From: Taibaiella chishuiensis
Lineage (GTDB): Bacteria > Bacteroidota > Bacteroidia > Chitinophagales > Chitinophagaceae
Assembly (NCBI RefSeq): GCF_003014535.1
Contig: NZ_PYGD01000001.1
Coordinates: 1,687,427-1,751,426, forward strand
Length of the DNA: 64,000 nt
Reading direction: 5' to 3'
In this document: one piece after another, positions 50,260 through 58,902 of the stretch
Position numbering within the stretch: the stretch's first letter is position 1
Layout: each line of letters begins with the position of its first letter
Program-made: the position numbers and the translations under genes
The notes under the pieces: generated by a model
Told to the model about the DNA's origin: nothing
The model's database searches: none
What the model saw: the letters and a program-made list of their open reading frames with translations, nothing else

Positions 50260-53160
50260 TTGAAACAGACAGAAGAAAAATACCAGGCCCTTTTTAATTC
50301 CATCGATGAGGGCTTTCATATCAGCGAACTGATATACGATGAGGCCGGGAACGTAATGGACTGGCGTTTCCTGGAAGTAAACGCTGCCTTTGAACGGCAG
50401 ACGGGGCTTTACGATATCGTAGGCAAACTGGGCAGCGAGGTTGCTCCCGATTCGGAAAGTTATTGGCTTGAGGCTTATGACCGGGTAATAAAAACGGGCG
50501 AACCACTGCGCGTGGAAAATTACAATGGGGCAACGGGACGATGGTATTCGGCCTATGCATCGCCGGCCGGCGATGCCGACCAGCGCCAGTTCCTGGTAGT
50601 GTTTGCAGATATAACCGAGCGTAAAAAAGCAGAAGAAGTGCTGCTGCAACACAAAGAACGGGCCGATTTTGCACTTAACCTGAGCGATGCCTTGCGCGAC
50701 CTGTCAGACGCCGGAGCAATCCGGGCATTTGTAGCGCAGTTTTCGTTGAACTACTTCGGGGCGGACCGTTGCTTTTTTTGTGAACTGACCGCTACCGGCG
50801 CCCTTATCCGGCAGGATGCATGCAGGGACGGCCTGCACTCCGTGGCAGGCGTTTATGCGCTAAACGGCTATAGCAGGCTCCAGGCCATTATAGACGAGGG
50901 GCTTCCCTTTATCGTGCATGATGTGAACAGCGATGACCGGGTGGATGAATCCTTACGGCAGTTGTGCGCCGGGGCTGATATTGGTTCTTTGCTCCATATC
51001 CCGGTGTTCAAAGCGGGCGGGGTTGCGGGTATGCTCTGTGTAATTCAAAGCCAGCCCCGACGGTGGACCGCGCATGAGATAGTTCTGGCCCGGGAAGCGG
51101 CTGAAAGAAGCTGGGCCGCTTTGGAACGTAATAGTGTAGCGGCACGTCTACGGGTATCTGAAGAGAAATACCGGAACCTGTTCAACTCTATCGATACCGG
51201 CTTCTGTATTATCGAAGTCCTGTTTGATAAAACGGACCATCCCTATGATTACCGCTTCCTGGAAGCGAATGCCGCATTTGAAAGACATACCGGCTTACGA
51301 GACGTTATAGGCAAAACCATACGCGAGTTTGCCCCGGCGCACGAAGCACACTGGTTCGAGATTTATGGGCGTATTGCGCGTACAGGTATACCGGAGCGGT
51401 TCGAAAATGTAGCAGCAGCCATCGGGTTTTATTACGAGGTATATGCGTTCCGTGTCGATGCGGCAGCGGAAAACCAGGTTTGCGTCATGTTCCATGATAT
51501 TACAGAACGCAGGCGCAGGGAATCGGACAACGCTTTCCTTGAAGAAATAGACCAGGAGTTGGCCAGGCTTACCCTTCCGGGCGACATTATAAAAATGGTA
51601 GGCGAACGTCTGGGCGCCTACATGCAGGTTGATCTTTGTGTTTTCGGGGATATAGATGAATCATGCGCAACCGTCTCTGTGCTTATGGCCTGGAGCAAAT
51701 CGCCGCTGCCGGGGCTGATGGAGCAGCATACCTATACCCTGGAAGCTTACGCCACAACGGAATTTATACAGGCCTGCAAGCTAGGCGAAGCGGTTGCCAT
51801 CCGTGATACTGCTACGGACGGAAAGGTACCTGCAGGCGCATGGGAACGGCTACGCACCGGCGCCTGGCTTACCATTCCTTTTCATCACGATAAACGCTGG
51901 GCCGGTTTTATTTCTGTATCTGAAGCTGCGCCACGCGATTGGCGCAGCGACGAAACGGAACTTGTCCGTGCCATTGCCGACCGCGTATTCCCCCGTATAG
52001 AGCGCGCCCGGGCCGAAGAGGCCCTACGGCAGGCGAATAGGCATAAAGATGCTTTCCTCGCTATGCTGGCCCATGAACTGCGTAACCCAATGGCGGCTAT
52101 TTACAACGGTTTACAGTTGTTGGCCCCGGTGCAGCAGGAGGGTGAAGCGGCAGCCGGACCGGCGGATCATGCGATATGGGAGATGCTGGGCCGCCAGACA
52201 CAACACCTGATGCGCATGGTAGACGACCTGCTGGATGTTAACCGTATCAGCCATGGTAAGATAACGTTGCGTAAGGAACCAACCGACTTAACGGAACTGG
52301 TGGCACAGGCGGTGTCATCAGTAAAAGAGGCATTCCAACACGAAGGGCGGGCCTTAGAAGTAGGGCTTCCGGCTGCTGCGCTATGGCTGGATGGTGATGC
52401 TGCCCGGTTGATACAGGTTGTGACGAACCTGCTGACGAATGGCCTTCGCTATACAGGAGCAGGTGGTTGCGTATGGTTGACCCTACAGCAAAGAGTTAAC
52501 GGGGCGGGTAAATCCGAAGCCGTTTTACAGGTACAGGACAATGGCATCGGTCTTGCAGAGGATCAGTTGCTCTCCATTTTCGACATGTTTGCCCAGGCGG
52601 ATAATGCGCTGGCAAGGCCCAACAGCGGGTTAGGATTGGGTCTGACCCTTGTAAAACAACTTGTGCTCCTGCATGGGGGACAGGTAGAAGCACAAAGCGC
52701 CGGACCGGGTAAAGGCAGCACCTTTCTCGTTATCCTTCCAATTACGGAGAAGGTTGATGCCCTCCACCGGCAGCCGGAAGCAACCGGGAGCAGCGGCAAG
52801 GCAACAGCATCTATACTGATAATCGACGACAATGCAGATGCTGCACACACACTTAGGATGTTGCTGGAACGGAGAGGATACGGTGCGCATACCTGTAATA
52901 GCGGCGCGAGGGGTATTGACGCGTTCCGGCGTATGCGGCCCGATGTTATCCTGCTGGATATCAGCATGCCCGACCTGGATGGTTTTGCTACCTGTAAGAT
53001 CCTGCGTGAACAGCCCGGGGGTAAAGACGTAACGATCTTCGCACTGACGGGTTATGGCCAGCAGGGGGACCGGGAACAAGCCCGGGAGGCGGGTTTCGAC
53101 GAGTTACTGGTAAAGCCGGTGGAGCTTGCGATATTGTATAAGCTACTGGCTGAGCGGTAA
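50260..53160 (+). CDS. hybrid sensor histidine kinase (PAS-GAF-PAS-GAF-HisKA-HATPase-REC)
   Basis: 966 aa cytoplasmic sensor without membrane segments; start TTG 50260 (no ATG before the first PAS domain, so the start or N-terminus is uncertain). PAS1 (about 5-125, EEKYQALFNSIDEGFHI) and PAS2 (about 295-425, EEKYRNLFNSIDTGFCI) are clear duplicates; each is followed by a GAF domain (about 130-290, 425-590). His605 in MLAHELRNPMAA, a HATPase domain (QVVTNLLTNGLRYTG, QDNGIGL, GLGLGLTLVKQL) and a receiver with phospho-Asp900 in LLDISMPD and Lys in ELLVKPVEL follow. No output regulator is adjacent. The stop codon lies at the junction with an hxlR 3' fragment. Confidence 0.9.
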   Translation: MKQTEEKYQALFNSIDEGFHISELIYDEAGNVMDWRFLEVNAAFERQTGLYDIVGKLGSEVAPDSESYWLEAYDRVIKTGEPLRVENYNGATGRWYSAYASPAGDADQRQFLVVFADITERKKAEEVLLQHKERADFALNLSDALRDLSDAGAIRAFVAQFSLNYFGADRCFFCELTATGALIRQDACRDGLHSVAGVYALNGYSRLQAIIDEGLPFIVHDVNSDDRVDESLRQLCAGADIGSLLHIPVFKAGGVAGMLCVIQSQPRRWTAHEIVLAREAAERSWAALERNSVAARLRVSEEKYRNLFNSIDTGFCIIEVLFDKTDHPYDYRFLEANAAFERHTGLRDVIGKTIREFAPAHEAHWFEIYGRIARTGIPERFENVAAAIGFYYEVYAFRVDAAAENQVCVMFHDITERRRRESDNAFLEEIDQELARLTLPGDIIKMVGERLGAYMQVDLCVFGDIDESCATVSVLMAWSKSPLPGLMEQHTYTLEAYATTEFIQACKLGEAVAIRDTATDGKVPAGAWERLRTGAWLTIPFHHDKRWAGFISVSEAAPRDWRSDETELVRAIADRVFPRIERARAEEALRQANRHKDAFLAMLAHELRNPMAAIYNGLQLLAPVQQEGEAAAGPADHAIWEMLGRQTQHLMRMVDDLLDVNRISHGKITLRKEPTDLTELVAQAVSSVKEAFQHEGRALEVGLPAAALWLDGDAARLIQVVTNLLTNGLRYTGAGGCVWLTLQQRVNGAGKSEAVLQVQDNGIGLAEDQLLSIFDMFAQADNALARPNSGLGLGLTLVKQLVLLHGGQVEAQSAGPGKGSTFLVILPITEKVDALHRQPEATGSSGKATASILIIDDNADAAHTLRMLLERRGYGAHTCNSGARGIDAFRRMRPDVILLDISMPDLDGFATCKILREQPGGKDVTIFALTGYGQQGDREQAREAGFDELLVKPVELAILYKLLAER

Positions 53161-53263
53161 CGGTCGAATATAGCGTTGCCGAATATGGGCTGGCGTTGAA
53201 GACCGTGATCCATCATCTGTCGGACCGGGGCACGAAACACCGGATAAAAATTATCGGTAAATA
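53155..53263 (+). pseudogene. truncated hxlR 3' fragment after the hybrid kinase
   Basis: It matches 49919-50027 with about 12 differences in 108 nt. In the hxlR frame it still reads VTVEYSVAEYGLALKTVIHH and LSDRGTKHRIKIIGK-stop, so it derives from a once intact paralogue that lost its 5' two-thirds. The kinase stop codon (TAA 53158-53160) falls in the first bases of the homologous segment, in another frame. Confidence 0.85.
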
Positions 53264-53362
53264 ACCTGCGGGAAAGTAGCATGGGCCGGGGCGTATAGCC
53301 TTAACGAAGCACCCGTGTTTTAAATACCTCTGCGTATCTATCGGTAATTATGCTCCTAAGCG

Positions 53363-53722
53363 TTATTGCTGTGTGACTGCTTTTAAAAACATACTTATCT
53401 CATCGTCCACATTGCCCTTGTATCTTTCGATGGCAGCAACAATACTACCGTCTCTTAAGTAAACAAGCTCTCCCCTGCCATGACTTATAAAGTTATACCG
53501 TTGTGCAAACAATTGGTAGGCCGCGGTATCGATATCATAGATATAAAGCGGGCTGCCCGGGTCGCGCTCTTCCAGGTGTTTTAAAAAAGACTTTAAGATC
53601 ATATAACTACTGCTCCATGAAGGATAGCAGAAGACCAGGCCGTTTTCCGGAACCTCTTTGCTATTCACAACATAGTTGCGAAAGCCGGACTGCGTCAATA
53701 TTTCCTTTAAATAATCGGGCAT
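53363..53722 (-). CDS. thioredoxin-fold-like protein lacking the CXXC motif
   Basis: 119 aa. The order LVFCYPSWSSSYMILKSFLK, then LYIYDIDTAAYQLFAQRYNF, then ELVYLRDGSIVAAIERYKG follows a thioredoxin layout (strand, active-site helix, partner strand, beta-hairpin). The site where WCGPC is expected reads WSSSY, so it cannot be a redox thioredoxin. It lies 40 bp downstream of a CcmE-like gene on the same strand. Fold assignment is by pattern only. Confidence 0.6.
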   Translation of the reverse strand: MPDYLKEILTQSGFRNYVVNSKEVPENGLVFCYPSWSSSYMILKSFLKHLEERDPGSPLYIYDIDTAAYQLFAQRYNFISHGRGELVYLRDGSIVAAIERYKGNVDDEISMFLKAVTQQ

Positions 53723-53762
53723 GTTTATCGTGCTTGATATTCCTGGTGTTGCTGCTCCGGTA

Positions 53763-54110
53763 TTACCCGCGTATCCTTACCTGGTTGCAATAAAAAAACT
53801 CCTGTTGTATATAGCCGGTAATGACCAATTGCTTTGACTTTGCAAATTCGGCAGGTGGCGGTCCCTGCAGCACTACCTTACACGAGGTGCCATTTTTATC
53901 GCGGGCCGTAAAGATAAAATGGTCCGGCACGGCAGTATCGAAATGCGCGGGTTGCAGGGTATCCAATATGCCGATCACCTGGAAAGAGCTACCCGGGCTT
54001 TGCCTGGCTGAGGTAAATGTTGCGTAGGTGCTGATCTTTCCGAACAGCGCTACGATAAGGGCAATGCCCGTAGCAACGAGCAACAGGATGAGCATACTGC
54101 TTTTCTTCAT
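53763..54110 (-). CDS. CcmE-like OB-fold protein without a recognisable haem-binding motif
   Basis: 115 aa. An N-terminal membrane anchor (SSMLILLLVATGIALIVAL) is followed by KISTYATFTSARQSPGSSFQ and VIGILDT, then FIFTARDKNGTSCKVVLQGP and KQLVITGYIQQEFFYCNQVR, the CcmE strand order. Typical CcmE proteins carry a C-terminal HxxxY or CxxxY haem attachment site. Here the chain ends IRG right after the last strand and has neither. It probably is a paralogue or decayed form, not a haem chaperone. No other cytochrome c maturation genes are adjacent apart from the thioredoxin-like neighbour. Confidence 0.7.
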   Translation of the reverse strand: MKKSSMLILLLVATGIALIVALFGKISTYATFTSARQSPGSSFQVIGILDTLQPAHFDTAVPDHFIFTARDKNGTSCKVVLQGPPPAEFAKSKQLVITGYIQQEFFYCNQVRIRG

Positions 54111-54179
54111 CAGCTGGGGTTAAGACAGGCAAAAATAATAAAACTCCCGGCCTCCGGGGCAAGATGCCGGAATAAGTGG

Positions 54180-54755
54180 CTAGACGGCTTGAGGCTTCAG
54201 GCGTTGCAGGTAATACTTTGCCGTATCGCTGAGCAGCACCAGCGCAGCCCCGAGCAGCGCAGCGTCTTTAAGTACGAGCCTGCCCCGGCCCGAGAGAAAA
54301 GGGAATCCCGTATCCTTGTCGCCCAAAGCCGGTACCCAGCTTTCCGGTGTGGTAACCAGGAAGGACAAGGTGCCCAGCGTCATCAAAAAGATGAATGCCG
54401 TGCCGATCATACTCCATACCGGCGTTACTGTATACATAAGCGGCGCCAAACCCAGGATGACCAGGAATATACCCAGGCCTTTCGAAAAGCCATAGGTATT
54501 GTTTTGCTCATGCCAGCTGTGGTTGCCGGCAATGAGCTCGCCTTCCTTGTTCATATGCGTTTTGTAACCGGCGGGATGATTGTAGAAGAACGACATAAAA
54601 GGGCTGTTGGCTACAAAGGGTACGATACCGTCGGCTTCATAGTTAAAGAATTTGAGCCCGCCGATCCACAGGAATATAATGGCTACAGCAACCCGCAGCA
54701 ATTTTTTGCCCGCGCCTTCCATACCCGCCAGGGCCCTTATAATCTTATGTTTCAT
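54180..54755 (-). CDS. DUF417 (YkgB-like) membrane protein
   Basis: 191 aa from the ATG at 54755 (MKHKIIRALAGMEGAGKKLL); a longer frame adds 43 residues of low quality. Four membrane segments are visible: LLRVAVAIIFLWIGGLKFF, GLGIFLVILGLAPLMYTVTP, MIGTAFIFLMTLGTLSFLVT and LKDAALLGAALVLLSDTA. The phrase KFFNYEADGIVPFVANSPFM is the hallmark of DUF417. It is related to DoxX-like proteins; function unknown. It lies 26 bp downstream of the esterase gene, so they form an operon facing a Crp-type regulator. Confidence 0.88.
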   Translation of the reverse strand: MKHKIIRALAGMEGAGKKLLRVAVAIIFLWIGGLKFFNYEADGIVPFVANSPFMSFFYNHPAGYKTHMNKEGELIAGNHSWHEQNNTYGFSKGLGIFLVILGLAPLMYTVTPVWSMIGTAFIFLMTLGTLSFLVTTPESWVPALGDKDTGFPFLSGRGRLVLKDAALLGAALVLLSDTAKYYLQRLKPQAV

Positions 54756-54781
54756 GAAAAATAAATAGCCTGGTTGATAAT

Positions 54782-55627
54782 TTACAGGGCTTCCTGCGTG
54801 GTGCTTTGATGTTCGCCGGCAAACGTGTGCATGGCCTGTAATGCCTGTTGCGCGGCCCTTGTATCGATGTCCATAAATGGCCATACATGTTGCTCGGCTT
54901 CAAATGCGAGCAGTTCGGCTTTGACGCCGGCAGCAACCAGCCTTTGGTATAGTTGTATGCTGTCGCCTGCCAGTATCTCGGCGGTGCCGTAAAGAATCTG
55001 TACCGGGGCAAGACCTTCGAGCGACGCATAGACCGGCGAAAGCAGCGCGGTATTCAATGGGGTGGTGCCGGCATATAATCCTGCAGCCCATTCCAGGTAG
55101 GGTCGGTTTAGCATAATATCTTTATCCTGGTTGGTGTTATAACTCGCGTTTGTACAGGTCAGATCTACCCAGGGCGATACCAGGATGCTGTAGCAGGGCC
55201 GGGTACCACCAAGCTCCCTGAGTTGGAGTTGTATGGCTATACTGAGATTACCGCCCGCACTATCGCCGATCATACCGAAGCGGATTGCCGGGTATGTGGT
55301 CCTCAGCGCGTTGATTACTGCAATGCCGTCATCGATACCTGCAGGAAAGGGATGCTCGGGCGCCAACCGGTACCCGATAAGCAGGATATTGCGTTCCAGC
55401 GCCGATGCGATATGGCTTACCATCGGGGCATGCGATTCCAGGGATCCGTAAATAAAAGCGCCACCGTGGATATAGACGATCACTTCTTCCGTTAGGGTCT
55501 TCCCGGGTCTTACCCAGGTGCATGGCACCCCGGCCAGGACCAGGTGTTCAAAGCTTACGCCTGCTGCGGGCGGGTACTGCCGGCCCAGTAGTTCAAAGCC
55601 GGCGCGTCCTGTTGTTACTGCTTCCAT
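54782..55627 (-). CDS. alpha/beta hydrolase (HSL-family esterase)
   Basis: 281 aa from the ATG at 55627. The oxyanion motif HGGAF, nucleophile in MIGDSAGGNLSIA, Asp near LYGTAEILAGD and His in AEQHVWPFMD define an HSL/type IV carboxylesterase. No signal peptide, so it is cytoplasmic and acts on short-chain esters or lactones. It is divergent from the Crp/Fnr regulator at 55757, which is its likely controller. Confidence 0.9.
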   Translation of the reverse strand: MEAVTTGRAGFELLGRQYPPAAGVSFEHLVLAGVPCTWVRPGKTLTEEVIVYIHGGAFIYGSLESHAPMVSHIASALERNILLIGYRLAPEHPFPAGIDDGIAVINALRTTYPAIRFGMIGDSAGGNLSIAIQLQLRELGGTRPCYSILVSPWVDLTCTNASYNTNQDKDIMLNRPYLEWAAGLYAGTTPLNTALLSPVYASLEGLAPVQILYGTAEILAGDSIQLYQRLVAAGVKAELLAFEAEQHVWPFMDIDTRAAQQALQAMHTFAGEHQSTTQEAL

Positions 55628-55756
55628 GAATGATATTGACAGGCACAAAATTCGTGGCGGGTAACCGGAAAAAAAATTAAGGTATCTTAGTTTTTTGAAT
55701 AGCGCCCGGATCGGAACTTTGCAAGTTATCAGCTGTTCAAAGCCTGTAGTTGTTTT

Positions 55757-56350
55757 ATGAATAAGCCTTTCTCAAATTTCCTGGCCAATATAAAACGGTA
55801 TACGGTCCTTACGCCAATGGAGGAGGAGGAACTGTGCGGGCTGTTGCTGCTGAAGACCGTAAAGCGGAAGCAGCTCCTGTTGCGGGAGGGAGAGGTTTGC
55901 AGCTACGAATATTATGTGCATACAGGTTGTCTCAGAACCTATTATACCGATGGTAAAGGCACGGAGCATAACCTGTACTTTGCCGTAGAGGACTGGTGGA
56001 TATCCGACCTGTACAGTCGCACTACCGGTAAGCCGGCGCATTGCACCATTGCAGCCCTCGAGGATTCGGAGGTAATCGGTATCCGCCAGGATGACCTGGA
56101 GGCTTTTATGATACGGGTGCCTGCCATGGAGCGTTTTTTTCGGAAGGCTTACCAGCAGGCCCTTATCGCCAATCATCTCCGCAGTCTGCGCATGTTGTCG
56201 GTGAACGGGCAGGAGCGGTATAAACTGTTCCGAGAACAATTCCCGGAGCTGGCCGGGCGGGTACCGCAAAAACATATTGCTACGTTCCTGGGGCTTACGC
56301 CCGAGTTTTTTAATACCATCCACGCCCGGGTATTGCGGCAGGATCAGTAA
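55757..56350 (+). CDS. Crp/Fnr family transcriptional regulator
   Basis: 197 aa. A cyclic-nucleotide-binding-like domain (about 15-120, KRKQLLLREGEVCSYEYYVHTGCLRTYY, quoted in part) is followed by a helical linker and a short C-terminal HTH (QKHIATFLGLTPEFFNTIHARVL, quoted in part). This short form without a full Crp HTH motif is frequent in Bacteroidota and often sits next to a small enzyme that it controls, here the divergent esterase operon. Confidence 0.88.
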   Translation: MNKPFSNFLANIKRYTVLTPMEEEELCGLLLLKTVKRKQLLLREGEVCSYEYYVHTGCLRTYYTDGKGTEHNLYFAVEDWWISDLYSRTTGKPAHCTIAALEDSEVIGIRQDDLEAFMIRVPAMERFFRKAYQQALIANHLRSLRMLSVNGQERYKLFREQFPELAGRVPQKHIATFLGLTPEFFNTIHARVLRQDQ

Positions 56351-56429
56351 GCGGTCGCAAAACATAACATCGCCACGCGGTCCTCAACAGGTAAATAGGA
56401 TAACTGTTAATCGCGTTCGATATCCGGGC

Positions 56430-56984
56430 CTACCGTTGGCCGGCGAGTTGTTGTGCCACGGCAACAATGTCGGGGCGCAGCAGTTCCCGGTAGGGATCGC
56501 CTGGAAGCCCTAAGGCCCGTGCAAATGCGGGTTCTGTTTTATATCCCTGGTTTTTTAGATCAATAACCTGTTGCCGGAGTGCCGGCCCGAAGGCCAGTAA
56601 TAACCGGTATTCGGCAAGCATATGCCGGTACCCCTGCTGTTGTGTTACCGCAAGCTGCTGACCAAAAACTTCGATTTCGAAACCGCCGCATATAAAACCT
56701 GCAATAATTGCCGTGCCTTCCGGAAGCTGCCTGGTACGGATCTTGAAATGCGCTTCCTGACCGAAACGTGCGGTAACTACCGTTGTAAACCGCGTTGCAT
56801 CGCTAAAGCAACAGAGGATGTCGAGATCGCTTCCGCTTATATCGATAGCCAGGGGGATGGTGCCGGCCAGCACTGGTGTAAAGCCCTGGAGCTGTTCCAT
56901 GATCCGGAATTCGGTCAGCGCTGCATAGGCTTGTTGCTGGCGGGTGTTGCCTTGTCGTAAATAGGTAATGTCGGTAAAGTCCAT
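56430..56984 (-). CDS. DUF4269 nucleotidyltransferase-fold protein
   Basis: 184 aa from the ATG at 56984 (MDFTDITYLRQGNTRQQQAY); the longer frame extends into the AraC gene. The signature VLAGTIPLAIDISGSDLDIL gives the G-(T/S)...D-L-D-I metal motif of pol-beta-type nucleotidyltransferases, and EYRLLLAFGPALRQQVIDLK with GYKTEPAFARALGL are typical of DUF4269. Function unknown, possibly an antitoxin-like or modifying nucleotidyltransferase. It is the last gene of a three-gene minus-strand run. Confidence 0.87.
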   Translation of the reverse strand: MDFTDITYLRQGNTRQQQAYAALTEFRIMEQLQGFTPVLAGTIPLAIDISGSDLDILCCFSDATRFTTVVTARFGQEAHFKIRTRQLPEGTAIIAGFICGGFEIEVFGQQLAVTQQQGYRHMLAEYRLLLAFGPALRQQVIDLKNQGYKTEPAFARALGLPGDPYRELLRPDIVAVAQQLAGQR

Positions 56985-57012
56985 AAGCGGGTTGGTCGTG
57001 TGGTATGCTGTA

Positions 57013-57822
57013 CTACAGGGCGCGGGGCAAGTTACTGGGCGGATAGCCAAAGTATTTTTTAAACGCATGCGAGAAGTGCGAAAGGTTCTCGAAGCCTACT
57101 TCATAACATACATCCAGCGGCTTGTGCTTTTGCGTGGTCAGTTGGTAATGCGCGAGCTCCAGGCGTTTGCGGGTAAGCCACCGTTGCGGTGTCATATCGA
57201 AGGCTTTTTTAAAGTCGCGTTTAAATGTAGTAAGACTGCGGCCGGTCAGGTAACCAAAGCGTTCCAGGGGCAGGTTAAACATAAAGTTCCTTTCCATGTA
57301 GTCAGCCAGGTCTATTTTACCGGGCGTTTCGAAATTGGCCAGGACCCGATCTGTTTTTTTATCGATCGCTCTCAGGATGCTGATGGCCTCGGCGATCTTC
57401 AGGGCGGCAATATCTTCGGGCAATACATCCATATCGAAATAAGGAATAAGCGAGGCCAGGCAACTCTCGAGCAAGGGGTGTTTGTTGTAACAAAGAATAC
57501 CGGGCGAGGGGAGCGGCGCCGGATTAACATCCAGCTTGCTGTAATAAGTGCGCAGGCGTTCTGCCGATAAATGCATCACTACCGTTTTATGGGGTAGTCC
57601 ATCAGCAGGGTAATTGATGATCGTAGCCAGTTGGTTGCGCGGTATCAGGAAGATATCGCCTGCTTTAAAGATATAAGTTGCATCGGCCTGTACGATTTTC
57701 GTAGTACCCGACAGGAACCAGATCAGCATATGGTGATCAAACACAATATCGGATTTGAAAAACTTATCCTCATAACAGGAAAGTTTGATGTCTGCTGTAA
57801 TGTATTTGGCTTTGTATTCCAT
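57013..57822 (-). CDS. AraC family transcriptional regulator
   Basis: 269 aa from the ATG at 57822. The N-terminal cupin-like sensor (about 1-130, ADATYIFKAGDIFLIPRNQL) is followed by a two-HTH AraC domain (about 170-265, LPLERFGYLTGRSLTTFKRD, FKKAFDMTPQRWLTRKRLE, DVCYEVGFENLSHFSHAFKK). It lies 84 bp downstream of the SDR gene and likely regulates it. Confidence 0.92.
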   Translation of the reverse strand: MEYKAKYITADIKLSCYEDKFFKSDIVFDHHMLIWFLSGTTKIVQADATYIFKAGDIFLIPRNQLATIINYPADGLPHKTVVMHLSAERLRTYYSKLDVNPAPLPSPGILCYNKHPLLESCLASLIPYFDMDVLPEDIAALKIAEAISILRAIDKKTDRVLANFETPGKIDLADYMERNFMFNLPLERFGYLTGRSLTTFKRDFKKAFDMTPQRWLTRKRLELAHYQLTTQKHKPLDVCYEVGFENLSHFSHAFKKYFGYPPSNLPRAL

Positions 57823-57906
57823 CGTACCCTGTTTTATAAGCCGGTGTCCTGCAAAATTATAAAGAAGCGGCACAAGTTGCGCCCGTGCCGCGGTACCTGC
57901 TATCGC

Positions 57907-58902
57907 TTAATTTACCGGGAAACGGATACCGGTCGCCTGCTCGCTCCATTGCCATAAGCGGCGTGCATCGTTTTTATCGAGGCTATCGGCGGTTACGCCC
58001 TGTTGTACCAGGCGCTCCGCTGCCAGCGGTGCTATGTCGGCGTCCTCGCAGTATACGCCCCCAATCCTGTCGAGCATAGGGCTCGTGGCACACCAAACGG
58101 TGGTGGCTGCGCCCTGGGCTATGGTTTTCAGAGACGCTGCTTTTTCCGGTGTCAGTTTGCCTTCGGCATCGTAGTAGCCCAATTGCTGAAACAGTTCCAA
58201 CGGGGCTTCCCGGGCAAGTTCCGTGCCGTTTATAGCGCCGGGATGTAGGGCATAACTGCGCACCCCGTAAGTCCTGGCCCGCTCGTCAAGGGCCAGGGTA
58301 AAGAGGTTGAGCGCTGTCTTGGATTGGCCATACCCTTCCAGTGTTGCATAGGGTCGGTGTTGGAAATTGGGATCGTCGAAATTAAAAGGGGCAAACTGGT
58401 GTCCCAGTGAGGATACATTGACTACCCTTGCCTGTTGTGCCTTTTTTAGCGCCGGCCACAGGCGGGCGGTCAGCTGGAATGCAGCCAGGTAATTGGTTGC
58501 CAGTTGCGATTCAATGCCCCTGCTGTCCCTGCGCAACGGCACCCACATAATACCGGCATTATTGATCAGCAGGTGCAACGGGCTGCCGGAATCAAGGAAT
58601 TGACGGGCAAAGGCATCTATCGATATGGGGTCCATCAGGTCCAGGGGCGCCGCTTCGGCCCGGGTAATACCTTGCAGGTTCTGCGTGGCTTTGGCCAGGT
58701 CGCGGGCGGGCACGATTACCCTGGTGCCTGCTGCCGCCAGTGTTTTTACGGTTTCCAGGCCGATGCCCGTATTGCCGCCGGTTACGATAGCCGTTTTGCC
58801 GCTGAGGTCGATCCCGCGGATCACATCGGTTGTTGTGGAGGTGGCATTGAAGCCGGAGCCTAAGGCTTGTTGCAGGGCTCCCTGGTCATTATTCAGGTTC
58901 AT
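57907..58902 (-). CDS. short-chain dehydrogenase/reductase
   Basis: 331 aa from the ATG at 58902. The cofactor motif TGGNTGIG, NNAG in LLINNAGIMWVP, catalytic Ser in VVNVSSLGHQ and Tyr-x-x-x-Lys in GYGQSKTALN are all present, with ARDLAK after the second strand suggesting NADP. The long form with the C-terminal tail resembles retinol dehydrogenase/WWOX-like SDRs. Substrate unknown. It is the first gene of the run with the AraC regulator and DUF4269 protein. Confidence 0.92.
   Translation of the reverse strand: MNLNNDQGALQQALGSGFNATSTTTDVIRGIDLSGKTAIVTGGNTGIGLETVKTLAAAGTRVIVPARDLAKATQNLQGITRAEAAPLDLMDPISIDAFARQFLDSGSPLHLLINNAGIMWVPLRRDSRGIESQLATNYLAAFQLTARLWPALKKAQQARVVNVSSLGHQFAPFNFDDPNFQHRPYATLEGYGQSKTALNLFTLALDERARTYGVRSYALHPGAINGTELAREAPLELFQQLGYYDAEGKLTPEKAASLKTIAQGAATTVWCATSPMLDRIGGVYCEDADIAPLAAERLVQQGVTADSLDKNDARRLWQWSEQATGIRFPVN

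Noticed and set aside
49917-53263. Kinase block as a classical transposon with target-site duplication
   Set aside because: The flanking repeats are 109 bp, coding and 89% identical, and no transposase or terminal inverted repeats are present; recombination between paralogues fits better.
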